Shown in pieces: positions 6,202 to 14,216 of a stretch of DNA of 18,093 bases. A model generated the notes under the pieces. It ran no database searches and was not told the origin of the DNA. It saw only the letters and a program-made list of their open reading frames with translations. The translations under genes were made by a program, and so were the position numbers. How positions within the stretch are numbered: the stretch's first letter is position 1; the number at the start of each line of letters is the position of its first letter. This stretch comes from Chloroflexota bacterium (GTDB lineage Bacteria > Chloroflexota > Anaerolineae > UBA4142), in assembly GCA_023381515.1 (NCBI GenBank), contig JAMCQI010000112.1, positions 1-18,093 on the forward strand. The letters run 5' to 3'.

Positions 6202-7083
6202 TCAGTACCCGAAGACCTCCTCACGCTTTTCATTTTTCATCTCAATGAGCACCAAGATCATTTGTGTGATCAGGTCAATAAATGTGTTGAGGAGCTCTGG
6301 ATCTTGAACGAGGTCCAAGATCGAGTCATTGTGCGCGAGGGCGTTCCGAAGTTTCGTTATCCAGTCGAACACCCAGTCATATTGCTTGTCATCTTCCAGA
6401 GGGAGCCGATCTCTTATTGCCGGGGTCTGCCGGAGGATATCAATCTTGTCCTTAAAGGTTGTGGCGCGGAGTACGCTCTCTAGCGTTCCACCTCGTCGGT
6501 TCTTTTCACACGTCTTCTGAGCTCTTTTCAATTGCTCAGGGGAGAGCTTGGCCAGATATTGCTCCAGGTCTGAATTTCCCGACAGGTCCTTCAGCACCAA
6601 AAACAGGTCGATTATTGTCGACTCTAGCTCAAGGAACAGAGAGAAAAGGGCGAGACGGGCAGGAAGCCGGTCCAGGTCTCGAACAGTGACCACATGCGTT
6701 ACCTTATTTCCAGAGAGGAGGAAGTAGAAGTTGTGCTTGAGAAACAGAGAGGGAAGATCGAGAAGAGCCGTGGTTGTCGGAATTAGGGAGTCCACTGTGA
6801 TCGGCGCGGCCTTGTCCTTTGCGCAGCCAACACGCTCTTCGGGCGATAGCAGATCGTCGTATGCTAGGTATCCATATGTGTGGGTTTCGTCCTCCACTGT
6901 TGCGAACCAGTCGTCCTCCGATTCGAATATCCACTCCTCAAAGACAGCCTCTAGGGCCTCGTCCGGCGACAGCCTTTGCGTTATCGGGGTCGCGATCTCC
7001 GCGACGGTCAGAGACCTGGCGACGGTGTGGTAGACATTGCAGCGGGCGTTTTCTATGGTGTCTGGCTGTGTGTTTGCGGTCAT
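6202..7083 (-). CDS. CBS-like/HEPN-like accessory protein of the R-M locus
   Basis: 293 residues from ATG 7083 (SD GGGGG just upstream); a longer frame to 7260 would overlap mod and has no support. The N-terminal half looks like a pair of CBS repeats: about 24-80 (TVAEIATPI...YGYLAYDDLL) and about 95-140 (ITVDSLIPTT...VVTVRDLDRL), each ending in the strand-plus-acidic-helix typical of ligand-binding CBS units. The C-terminal half (about 145-285) is all-helical and carries R246-N-A-L-A-H251, an R-x4-H motif characteristic of HEPN RNases, in the usual setting W-x-x-K-L-R-N-A-L-A-H-N-D. It starts 59 nt after the mod stop, so co-transcription is likely. Base composition is clearly lower in GC than mod (26/60 at 6241-6300 versus 39/60 at 7681-7740). 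Suggested role: nucleotide-sensing RNase-type effector or toxin. Domain calls are from pattern only. Confidence 0.7.
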   Translation of the reverse strand: MTANTQPDTIENARCNVYHTVARSLTVAEIATPITQRLSPDEALEAVFEEWIFESEDDWFATVEDETHTYGYLAYDDLLSPEERVGCAKDKAAPITVDSLIPTTTALLDLPSLFLKHNFYFLLSGNKVTHVVTVRDLDRLPARLALFSLFLELESTIIDLFLVLKDLSGNSDLEQYLAKLSPEQLKRAQKTCEKNRRGGTLESVLRATTFKDKIDILRQTPAIRDRLPLEDDKQYDWVFDWITKLRNALAHNDSILDLVQDPELLNTFIDLITQMILVLIEMKNEKREEVFGY

Positions 7084-7142
7084 GGGACCCCCGAGACTAC
7101 GGTTCTCCTCCCCTTGATTGACCTGGCCCAGTCTCTCGAGAA

Positions 7143-9965
7143 TTACACCTTGTACACTTTCATCACCTCGTCGCCGTAGTGGTTGATGACCTTGATGGCG
7201 ATTTTGCCGGTTTGAGGCGGGTCGAAGGGATAGCTCTTGGTGGAATAGAGAGCGGACCATGCGTCTTCGTCGATGTCCGCACGGAGGGCGCGTTTGAGCT
7301 TTTCGTAGGGATCGCCGGCGCCGGTAAAATAGGCGTGGCGGACGAAAAAGCTTTCGTCGTTATAGTCGGTGTCGATGAACCAGCAGGCGACGTCCTCGGT
7401 CTTGTTCGAGCGGATTTCGCCGGTGGTGGGATCGTAGACGTCGACGCCTTTGATGCGGACGATGAGCTTGCCGTCTTTGAGCGTCTTGACCTCGACGTCC
7501 GGTTCGCCGAAAACCATAAAGAGGTTGCCGGTGCCGGTCTTTTTGAGGAGCTCGTCGCCCATCGCGAGGTCGGGATTCATGCGGGCCATGAGGACGGTGA
7601 GCTTGCCGTAACGTTTCGCCTCCTCAGAGACGTGGGGGTCGAAGGCAAAGCCGCAGACGACGAGGAGGTCGAAGCCGACCCCCTGGACGGCTTCCTTGGC
7701 CGCTTCTTCGATCAATTCGGGACCGACGGTGCCGTGCTCGGGGCCGATGCAGACGGCGACGCGCCGGCTCTTGCCGTTCTCAGTATATTCACCGGCAGCG
7801 TGGAGCCAGGGGTTGGCGTAGGATTCAAGGCGGTCGAATTTGAGGCGCTCTTTCCGCACCGTGTTCTGGACGCCCGCGCTCTTCAAGTTTTCGATAATCA
7901 TGTTCTCGAACTGGGCGACGCCGGATTCTTTTTGCGCGCCCGCTTCGGCGGCGGGGCGTTCTTCGTCGGCCGCGAGGACGCGGTGGGGCGAGAGGCTCTC
8001 GACGGTAAAGGGACCGGTGACGCGGACGCGTTTGTTGTCCTCGTAGGGCTGGTCGTAGAGGAGCTCGGTTTCGGCGTGGCGGGAAATCGAGGCGTCGATC
8101 TCTTGCTGGCGTTCGCGGCGCAGCTCCCACCACTCGGCGTGCAGGCGGCAGGCCTTTTCGGGCCATTTCTCACCAGGCTCACGCGGGATTCCCCATTCTT
8201 CCCACGACTGCTTGAGCGCGCGGTTCAGGTCGGCGCGGACCGGGTCCATTTGTGCGAGCCATTTGGCGTGGATGCCGTCGATCTCGTCGTTGTTGGCGAT
8301 GGATTTGAGGGTGATGTGGGGGACGCGTTTGTAGACAAAGCCGCGTTTGATGTCTCCCGCGTATTTATCTGCTTTTCCGTCCATGCTCAGAGACGTAACG
8401 TGCCCGGTGATTTCGGCTTCTTTCCTAGCGCCGTCGGGTGAGTCGGCGAGGAGATAGTAGGGGAAGCGGCCGGCCATGAGGCGGGTGCGGGCGAGGGCAA
8501 TGGCGACGCGGGAGGTGTCGACGGTGATCCAACGGCGGCCCCACTGCTCGGCGACGTAGGCGGTGGTGCCACTGCCGCAGGTGGGGTCGAGGACGAGGTC
8601 GCCAGGGTCGGTGGTCATGAGGAGGCAGCGCTCGATGGTCTTCGTCCCAGTCTGGACAACGTAGATCTTTTCGTCGGCTGAGGAACCTGCAAAGCCACCG
8701 CGGACCGTGTCAAACCAACCGTTAGTGATGGTCTGCAGAGGAAAGTCGTCATAGTAGGGCTTGAACCGGGGTCGCTTGCCCTTTAACATGAGACGGTTTG
8801 CGTAGTTGAGCCGGGAGGCGCCTGCTTGGCTAGTGGACCAGCCGCGGCCGGGTGGCGGGCCCACCGGCTCGCCGTCTAGCTTGAGAATGAACCTGCTGGA
8901 CTCGCCTCCTGTCGCAGAGAAACACGATCTATCGCTATGCAGCCTAGCACCATTCTGGAGTGTGGCGGGATCATATAGCGCTCGAGAGCCGTCTGGGCTT
9001 TCGACCCATCTATCGCCTGTCGCGTACCAATCCTCGGCGGGGATAGAGATGTACAGTCGCCTGACTTTCATCTCCTCCTGGCTTTTCGCGAACCAAAGGA
9101 TGTAGTCGTACGTGTTGGCGATATGTTCTCCCGTCTGGAAGCCACCGCGACGGTAGAGGATCTGGCTAACAAGGTTCTCGCTCCCGAACACCTCATCGAG
9201 CAGGGACCGCACCAGGTGAACGTTCTCGTCCCCAATCTGGACGAAGATGCTGCCGCTTTCAGTGAGGAGTTCGCGGGCGACAACCAAGCGGTCGCGGAGG
9301 TAGGCAAGATAGGAGTGAATGCCGAGTTCCCAGGTGTCGCGGAAGGCCTTGATTTGTTCGGGCTGACGGGTGGCGTCTTCGGCCTTGCCGTCTTTGACGT
9401 CGCGCTTGCGGGTGCTGACCTGCCAGTTGGAGCCGAATTTGATGCCGTAGGGCGGGTCGACGTAGATCATCTGGACTTTGCCCTTGAGTCCCTCTTTTTC
9501 GGCAAGGGAGGTCATGACGAGGAGGGAGTCGCCGAGGATCATGCGGTTGGACCAGTTCTGCTCATGGTGGTAGAAATCGACCTGGTCTTCGAAGGTGATG
9601 CCGTTAAAGTCAGAGAAGAGCTGCAACTGTGGTAGGGTCGCCCGGTTGGTCGCCCGGTTGATCGCCCCCACACGGCGGACGTTTTCGATGATGGCCTGGG
9701 GCTGGACTTTTTCCTGAATGTAGATGGGGACGGCAGGGACGGCGAGGTCGCGGGCATCCTGTTCGTCTTTGCCTTTCCAAACGAGCTGGGGATCTAGGGA
9801 TGGGTCGCGGGGATAGAGGATGGTCTTGGGCTTGTCCTCGTCTTCGGCGACAAAGTCACGCAGTTCTTTGGTGGGTATGTTCGTCCGCTTGTCTTTGTGT
9901 TTGACGGCGGAGACGGGTGTGGAAGGCTTTGGTTTGGGATGGGTGGTGCTTTTCTTGTTGGGCAT
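7143..9965 (-). CDS. mod: Type III-like DNA N6-adenine methyltransferase (Mod)
   Basis: 940 residues. The catalytic DPPY (170-173, in MIYVDPPYGIKF) precedes the SAM-binding motif LDPTCGSGTT (459-468), the beta-class order of N6-adenine methylases used by Type III Mod subunits. The ~190 residues between (about 270-440) should hold the target-recognition domain. It is longer than classical Mod (about 600-650 aa); the ~450-residue extension after the methylase contains alternating alpha/beta blocks of unknown role, a trait of the long Mod/Res pairs with ~1000-aa helicases. The ATG at 9965 has SD GAGGT 8 nt upstream. It would modify one strand of an asymmetric site and guide its partner Res. A transposase and repeats now separate it from res, so it may rely on read-through or its own weak promoter. 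Confidence 0.9.
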   Translation of the reverse strand: MPNKKSTTHPKPKPSTPVSAVKHKDKRTNIPTKELRDFVAEDEDKPKTILYPRDPSLDPQLVWKGKDEQDARDLAVPAVPIYIQEKVQPQAIIENVRRVGAINRATNRATLPQLQLFSDFNGITFEDQVDFYHHEQNWSNRMILGDSLLVMTSLAEKEGLKGKVQMIYVDPPYGIKFGSNWQVSTRKRDVKDGKAEDATRQPEQIKAFRDTWELGIHSYLAYLRDRLVVARELLTESGSIFVQIGDENVHLVRSLLDEVFGSENLVSQILYRRGGFQTGEHIANTYDYILWFAKSQEEMKVRRLYISIPAEDWYATGDRWVESPDGSRALYDPATLQNGARLHSDRSCFSATGGESSRFILKLDGEPVGPPPGRGWSTSQAGASRLNYANRLMLKGKRPRFKPYYDDFPLQTITNGWFDTVRGGFAGSSADEKIYVVQTGTKTIERCLLMTTDPGDLVLDPTCGSGTTAYVAEQWGRRWITVDTSRVAIALARTRLMAGRFPYYLLADSPDGARKEAEITGHVTSLSMDGKADKYAGDIKRGFVYKRVPHITLKSIANNDEIDGIHAKWLAQMDPVRADLNRALKQSWEEWGIPREPGEKWPEKACRLHAEWWELRRERQQEIDASISRHAETELLYDQPYEDNKRVRVTGPFTVESLSPHRVLAADEERPAAEAGAQKESGVAQFENMIIENLKSAGVQNTVRKERLKFDRLESYANPWLHAAGEYTENGKSRRVAVCIGPEHGTVGPELIEEAAKEAVQGVGFDLLVVCGFAFDPHVSEEAKRYGKLTVLMARMNPDLAMGDELLKKTGTGNLFMVFGEPDVEVKTLKDGKLIVRIKGVDVYDPTTGEIRSNKTEDVACWFIDTDYNDESFFVRHAYFTGAGDPYEKLKRALRADIDEDAWSALYSTKSYPFDPPQTGKIAIKVINHYGDEVMKVYKV

Positions 9966-9990
9966 GGGATGTTACCTCGTTGGATGACGG

Positions 9991-10151
9991 GCGGTTAGAA
10001 ACCGCAGCAACACAAGGCAAAGTCGGCCTCCGCCGACTGGACGTTAATCGACGAAGGTGGGTTCAAAACCATTCGACGTATAGGGGCCCGTCTGGTATCA
10101 GCCTGCGGAGGCAGGCTTGGCTTTGGGTAGGTGCAGATTCTATCTGCCGCT
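9991..10151 (+). repeat. Transposase-associated multi-hairpin repeat, copy B
   Basis: Four stems in order: GCGGTT/AACCGC (9991-10005), AGTCGGC/GCCGACT (10021-10038), AGCCTGC/GCAGGCT (10100-10117) and GCAGAT/ATCTGC (10133-10147). A GTAG tetranucleotide (10127-10130) sits just 5' of the last stem, as at the foot of bacterial REP hairpins. It is in direct orientation to copy C. It fills the gap between the transposase stop and the mod start. A degenerate echo of the last part (GTAGGTGCGGATTCGTTCTG) follows at about 10179-10198. Confidence 0.85.
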
Positions 10152-10215
10152 GGACCCGGCTCCGCCAGCTTGCTCCCAGTAGGTGCGGATTCGTTCTGAC
10201 TGTTGTGTTGGTCGG

Positions 10216-10680
10216 TCATAGATTTTCTTCGTCGCTCCAGTCGTCCGGACCCAGGTCGGCGGATTCGGTGATCTGGGATTTTTCCCAGTCGGGCAGGAGT
10301 GTGCCGTTGGCGTGGTGAGCTGCCTGCTGGATGATATATTCCTTGACAAGCGGGACGTCTTCGGGCCGCAGCGTGAATGCGCCGTAGGCACCCTGCCATT
10401 TAAAGTTGCTCTGCGGCGAGATAACGTGGGTCATGGCGTGGGAGGATGAGCCTTTGACCTCTTTCACCAGGGTGGCGACGGCGACGGTTGTGTGCAAACG
10501 GACCAGGAGATGCAGATGGTCCTCGATGCCGCCGATGCGGATGGGCTTGCATTTGAGCTCGCGGCATTTGTCGACGATCGCGCCATAGAGACGCGGGCGC
10601 ACATCCGGTGTGATCAAGGGGAGCCGGTCCCAGGTGGACCAGACGCAGTGCAGGTACAGTTGGGTAAAGGGTTCGCGCAT
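10216..10680 (-). CDS. IS200/REP-associated Y1 transposase (TnpA_REP-like)
   Basis: 154 residues, a full-length HUH-type single-strand transposase. The HUH motif is H55-L-H57 in GIEDHLHLLV, and the catalytic tyrosine is Y115 in LVKEYIIQQAAHH. The stretch WQGAYGAFTL (95-104) is the family's YGAF block. ATG at 10680 has SD GGAG 7 nt upstream. No orfB/TnpB accompanies it. It is bracketed by two direct copies (B and C) of a GTAG-footed hairpin repeat found at four places in the window, the hallmark of domesticated REP-associated tyrosine transposases that mobilise or maintain REP repeats. It lies between res and mod in the same orientation, so it probably entered an existing res-mod operon. A plain IS200-like element is the alternative. 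Confidence 0.88.
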   Translation of the reverse strand: MREPFTQLYLHCVWSTWDRLPLITPDVRPRLYGAIVDKCRELKCKPIRIGGIEDHLHLLVRLHTTVAVATLVKEVKGSSSHAMTHVISPQSNFKWQGAYGAFTLRPEDVPLVKEYIIQQAAHHANGTLLPDWEKSQITESADLGPDDWSDEENL

Positions 10681-10705
10681 GGGATGCTCCGATGATTATG
10701 ACTGG

Positions 10706-10840
10706 GCGGTTGAAACCGCAGCAACGCAAAGCGAAACCGACCTCCGTCGGTTCAAAAACAATCGGCGTATGGACACCGGTCTGTTATCAGCCTGCGAAGG
10801 CAGGCTTTGCTTTGGGTAGGTGCAGATTCTATCTGCCGCT
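10706..10840 (+). repeat. Transposase-associated multi-hairpin repeat, copy C
   Basis: The same four stems as copy B: GCGGTT/AACCGC (10706-10719), AACCGAC/GTCGGTT (10735-10752), AGCCTGC/GCAGGCT (10789-10806) and GCAGAT/ATCTGC (10822-10836), with GTAG at 10816-10819. The second stem differs from copy B at positions on both arms that keep pairing (ACCGAC/GTCGGT versus GTCGGC/GCCGAC). Its right end overlaps the 3' end of res and provides the TAG stop at 10829-10831. Confidence 0.85.
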
Positions 10841-13801
10841 TGGCTCTGCTCGGATCGTCCTCTTTGCGTCCCACGGGTCCGAAATCTCCAGAAACGCCCA
10901 GCGGCCGAAAGCGCCGTGATTATTGACGGCGGGTGCCCAGAGAGTGCGGGCGGTGGCAACTTTGGCCGCCTTGTCTTTACGAGGCTCGCCGCTGACCTCC
11001 AGGATCAAATTGAGCGGATTATCCTTGCCCCTGCCATCGTCGATACGGACGAGATAGTCGGGGATGTAGCCGTGCTCTTCGCCGTTGAGCGTGTAGGGGA
11101 TGGTGAATCCGAGATTCTGATTCTTGACGTAGCAGATGACCTCGTCCATCTCTTCGAGCACCTGCGCCATTTTTTGCTCCCAGGTGCCGGTGTCGGCGAC
11201 GACATAGTTGATGTGGCATTTGTCGGGCCGGGTGGGCCAGGTCGGCCGGACCGTATCAAAGTCCACATAGCGGGTCGAGCCGAGGGTATCGTAGGGACGC
11301 AGAATCGGCAGGAGGGTGCCGGCGTCGGGGCGGCCGGCGACGACGGCGCGGTAGATGCGGTCGGCGGCGTCGTGGGCAAACGCGACCAGGAGGAGCATCT
11401 GCGGAAAGGCGTTATCCTTGCAGATGAGGTACTCGGATCTCCAGGCGCGGGCTATTCTAAGGAGTTGAGGGAAGAGCCAGGGCTTGGCGTTCCCGTCATC
11501 ATCTCGAAAGTACTTTTCGAGGACGAGGCTCGCGAGGCGGAAATCGATTTCCTGCTCGCGGCGGTCGGAGAGGCCGTACAGCTCGTGCAGTTCGCTGTCG
11601 CCGATGACGGACGCCATCTCGGTCTTGGTCGGAAGCTCCTGCGTGGAGATGGCGAGGCGCGATTCCTCGGTGAATTTCACCTCTAGCTTTTCGTTCGGGA
11701 GGTTGTAGCGGTAGCCGATCACGCGGGGGAAGGTGATTTCGCGCGCGACGCGTTCTTCGAGGGCGCGGATGCGGGTGGGAGTCGGACCGGGGCGCGGGTC
11801 GACGTCTGAGCCGGAGCAGGGGATGAAGGAAAAGGGAACGCCGTAGACCTCGGCGTACTCGGGCTCGAACATGCCGTCCGGGTTGGTGGCGTAGCTCATG
11901 CGGCGAAGGCCGCGGCCGACCACCTGCTCGCAGAGGAGTTGAGTGCCAAAGGCGCGGACGCCGAGGATATGCGTCACGGTGTTCGCGTCCCAGCCTTCGG
12001 TCAGCATCGAGACGGAGACGACACATTTGATCTGCTCCCCGAGTTTCCCAGGCTTGCCAACGGTGTTCATCACCTCGCGGAGGAGGTCCTCGTCGGTCAG
12101 CCCGTCGATGGTCCTGCCGGGAAAGCGCGCGGCGTACTCGGATTTGAATTCGTCTATCTCCCGCGCGGCGATCTTTTTGAATTCGTCGCTCATTCCCTCG
12201 CCGGATTCGAGCTGCTCGCTGTCCACGAGGATGCTGCTCGGGCGGGGAGTCCACATGCCGTCGACGACGTTGCTAAAGAGGAGGAGCTTGCCGGGAACGA
12301 GGACGGTCGATCCATCGGGCAGGGTCTTTTCCCAGCCCGATATATAGTCGTACACGAGCTTGGAGACGTTCGTGTTGTTGCAGACGACGATAAAGACGGG
12401 CGGGGTCAGCCCGCGGACCCGGGCCTCGGTGTTGGCTTCCCACTGCTTAAAGTATTTTAGGTAATTGTCGTACAGGCTCTGGAGCGCCCCTTCGAGCTCG
12501 ACCGGCAGCTTGGGCTCGCCGCTCACGCCTCCCGTGCGGCGCCCTTTTTTCGGCAGGTGCTCCCGGATGCGCAGCCACAGGTCGCGGTAGGTAGGCTGCT
12601 CACCGGTCATGGAATCGTCTGCTACGGGGACACGCGGCACTTTGACGACGCCCGATTCGATGGCGTCGATCAGAGAAAAGTCGGAGACGACCCAGGGAAA
12701 GAGGTTTCCTTCGGAATAGCCCGAGCCGCGGAGGAAAAAGGGAGTCGCAGAGAGGTCGTAGATGGCGCGGATGCCGATTTTGGCCTTGACCGCCTCCAGC
12801 CCTGAAATCCAGATGCGCGCTTCTTCCTCGCGCTTTTCGGCCTCTTTTCTCTCATCGCCGGAGAGGGGCTCGGCCTCGCCATCCGGCTTGCGCCGGTAGC
12901 AGTGATGGGCTTCGTCGTTCAGGACGACGATATTGCGCTTGTTGCCGAACTCGCGGCATACACGGCGGACCATCTGGTCGGGCGTTTCGGTGAACGGACT
13001 CGTCTCCCCCTGGGCCAGGATCTCTTTGGTCAGTTTGCCCGCGGAGATGCGCTCGCGGGGTTTGAACGCGTGAAAGTTGGTGACGATGATCTTGAGCTTG
13101 CCGAGCTCGGGCAGCGCGTCGGAAGGGACGAGGTCGTGCAGCCGGTAATAGTTGTCCGGGTCGTTGGGGAGGAGGACGCGCAGACGGTCGCGAATGGTGA
13201 TTCCGGGGGTGACGACGAGAAAGGTATCGGAAAAGCGCGAGTCCTGTGGGTTGGCGAGCTTGTTCAGCGCGTGCCACGCGATGAGCATCGCCATAACGAG
13301 GGTCTTGCCGCTCCCGGTTGCCATCTTGAACGCGATGCGGGAGAGGAGCGGGTTGGCATCCTCGTTCGCCTGCTTGAGGTGGTTCTCGATCCAGGCGTCG
13401 CCGTACTTGGCCGCGACCTCGGTAATATAGATGGCGGATTCAAGGGCCTCGATCTGGCAAAAGAAGAGCTTGCGTTCACGATCGGGCCGCTGCCAGTAGT
13501 CGAGGAGTCGCAGCGTGGTCTTGGTCAGTCCCTGATAGCCGCCTTTGCGCCACAGGGCAACACGGTCGCGGACCTGATTGATGAACTTGTTTTCCTCGAT
13601 CCGGTCGGCGGTCCATTCGGTCTCGAACGCGAGCTGCTTGGGATTCTTTTTCTTGGCGCGGGGGATGGGGACGAAATAGGAACTGATGCGGCGGGCGTCG
13701 ACAATCTCGTCGGTGATGCCTTCGTCGGAGAATTTAAAGTGCTTTTTCGGTTCTTCATACGGGGAGTTCAGGACCGGGTTTTCAATCAAGACTTGTGGCA
13801 T
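10829..13801 (-). CDS. res: Type III-like restriction helicase-nuclease (Res)
   Basis: 990 residues from ATG 13801 (SD AAGGA 8 nt upstream). The frame stays open back to 14089, but that extension translates a hairpin repeat and has no SD support. Superfamily 2 motor: Walker A KMATGSGKT (159-167), DEAHH (296-300), a conserved NFHAFKPRE block, and a second RecA lobe with VSMLTEGWDANTVTHI and QVVGRGLRR. The C-terminus has a PD-(D/E)xK-type nuclease, YIPDYLVRI then LNLILEVSG (about 912-938); the usual K is S, with K942/K944 close by. The N-terminal NPVLNSPYEEPKKHF and overall size resemble the BPTD_3080-type restriction endonucleases. It would translocate on DNA with Mod and cleave unmodified DNA. 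The last residues (SGR-stop) derive from repeat copy C, so the native end has been altered. Confidence 0.9.
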   Translation of the reverse strand: MPQVLIENPVLNSPYEEPKKHFKFSDEGITDEIVDARRISSYFVPIPRAKKKNPKQLAFETEWTADRIEENKFINQVRDRVALWRKGGYQGLTKTTLRLLDYWQRPDRERKLFFCQIEALESAIYITEVAAKYGDAWIENHLKQANEDANPLLSRIAFKMATGSGKTLVMAMLIAWHALNKLANPQDSRFSDTFLVVTPGITIRDRLRVLLPNDPDNYYRLHDLVPSDALPELGKLKIIVTNFHAFKPRERISAGKLTKEILAQGETSPFTETPDQMVRRVCREFGNKRNIVVLNDEAHHCYRRKPDGEAEPLSGDERKEAEKREEEARIWISGLEAVKAKIGIRAIYDLSATPFFLRGSGYSEGNLFPWVVSDFSLIDAIESGVVKVPRVPVADDSMTGEQPTYRDLWLRIREHLPKKGRRTGGVSGEPKLPVELEGALQSLYDNYLKYFKQWEANTEARVRGLTPPVFIVVCNNTNVSKLVYDYISGWEKTLPDGSTVLVPGKLLLFSNVVDGMWTPRPSSILVDSEQLESGEGMSDEFKKIAAREIDEFKSEYAARFPGRTIDGLTDEDLLREVMNTVGKPGKLGEQIKCVVSVSMLTEGWDANTVTHILGVRAFGTQLLCEQVVGRGLRRMSYATNPDGMFEPEYAEVYGVPFSFIPCSGSDVDPRPGPTPTRIRALEERVAREITFPRVIGYRYNLPNEKLEVKFTEESRLAISTQELPTKTEMASVIGDSELHELYGLSDRREQEIDFRLASLVLEKYFRDDDGNAKPWLFPQLLRIARAWRSEYLICKDNAFPQMLLLVAFAHDAADRIYRAVVAGRPDAGTLLPILRPYDTLGSTRYVDFDTVRPTWPTRPDKCHINYVVADTGTWEQKMAQVLEEMDEVICYVKNQNLGFTIPYTLNGEEHGYIPDYLVRIDDGRGKDNPLNLILEVSGEPRKDKAAKVATARTLWAPAVNNHGAFGRWAFLEISDPWDAKRTIRAEPSGR

Positions 13802-13825
13802 GCGGTTTCCTTGTGGTTGGAACGG

Positions 13826-13872
13826 GCGACTCAAGTCGCAGCAACACATGGCAAAGTCGGCCTCCGCCGACT
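13826..13872 (+). repeat. Transposase-associated repeat, copy D (left half)
   Basis: Only the first two stems: GCGACT/AGTCGC (13826-13839) and AGTCGGC/GCCGACT (13855-13872), joined by AGCAACACATGGCAA. The first stem differs from copies B and C (GCGGTT/AACCGC) by paired changes on both arms. It ends 25 bp upstream of the res start codon. Confidence 0.8.
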
Positions 13873-14035
13873 GTAGGGCGGAAAGACCTGCGCCGACTGG
13901 GCGGCCATCCCTCGGTTGCCCTCGGGACAGGCTCTGGGCCGCCCCTACGTGAGGCGTGCGGCCACGGTGCGCGCAAATGGCATAGTGCCTGGGCGTCGCG
14001 GGAACGCGAAACCGGCGCGCGCCAATCGCCCGCCT
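13873..14035. other. Repeat-rich leader region upstream of res
   Basis: Contains a GGGCGGCC...GGGCCGCCCCTACG inverted element around 13899-13949 that shares CTCGGGACAGGCTC with 2349-2362. I see no convincing promoter for res here. Confidence 0.4.
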
Positions 14036-14078
14036 AAAAAACGCAAACGCCCGCCCTGGTTTGTGACCAGAGCGGGCG
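14036..14078 (-). terminator. Intrinsic terminator (minus strand)
   Basis: On the minus strand CGCCCGC-T-CTGGT pairs with ACCAG-G-GCGGGCG around CACAA (14048-14078), directly followed by TTTGCGTTTTTT (14047-14036). GC-rich stem plus U-rich tail is a textbook Rho-independent terminator. It lies about 50 nt after a promoter-like sequence and 235 nt before the res start. Confidence 0.75.
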
Positions 14079-14126
14079 ACAATGCACACTCTCTTTCGCC
14101 TCGGGTGGTCAGCACCGTGGCTTGCG
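14036..14126 (-). ncRNA. Candidate ~90-nt RNA: small RNA or res attenuator
   Basis: The span lies between the predicted start from the TATAAT at 14132-14137 and the T-run at 14036-14041. No ORF fits inside it; a GTG at 14089 opens a frame that runs through the terminator. It either makes a stand-alone small RNA or forms an attenuated leader for the restriction operon. No known RNA family was recognised. Confidence 0.4.
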
Positions 14127-14131
14127 TCGCC

Positions 14132-14160
14132 ATTATACTACTTGCGTTGGTAGAGGCAAA
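14132..14160 (-). promoter_or_regulatory. Promoter-like sequence upstream of the terminator
   Basis: The minus strand has a perfect TATAAT (plus 14132-14137). A weak -35 (TTGCCT, about 14154-14159, 4 of 6) sits 16 nt upstream. Confidence 0.5.
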
Positions 14161-14167
14161 CGCGAGG

Positions 14168-14216
14168 GATTGGGGATTGGGGATTGCAGATTGCAGATTG
14201 CAGATCGCAGATTGTC
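14168..14216. repeat. Heptamer tandem array (GATTGGG / GATTGCA), 7 units
   Basis: Seven in-phase 7-nt units: GATTGGG twice, GATTGCA three times, GATCGCA and GATTGTC. Same period as the arrays near 1755, 5495 and 16905 but with a different core. Confidence 0.88.

Noticed and set aside
5192..6202. Minus-strand ORF of 336 codons through the composite repeats
   Set aside because: It is mostly reiterated HPSSFIL/APTTCAL strings generated by the repeat array, with no SD and no conserved domain pattern.
7179..8441. Plus-strand ORF of 420 codons
   Set aside because: It is the antisense shadow of mod: Gly/Val/Asp-rich composition from GC-biased codons, no SD. The opposite strand has clear methylase motifs.
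12902..13876. Plus-strand ORF of 324 codons
   Set aside because: Antisense shadow of res, which has Walker and DEAH motifs on the other strand.
13802..14089. 96-codon N-terminal extension of Res
   Set aside because: It translates hairpin repeat copy D and GC-rich repeats. The internal ATG at 13801 has a proper SD and starts the conserved region.
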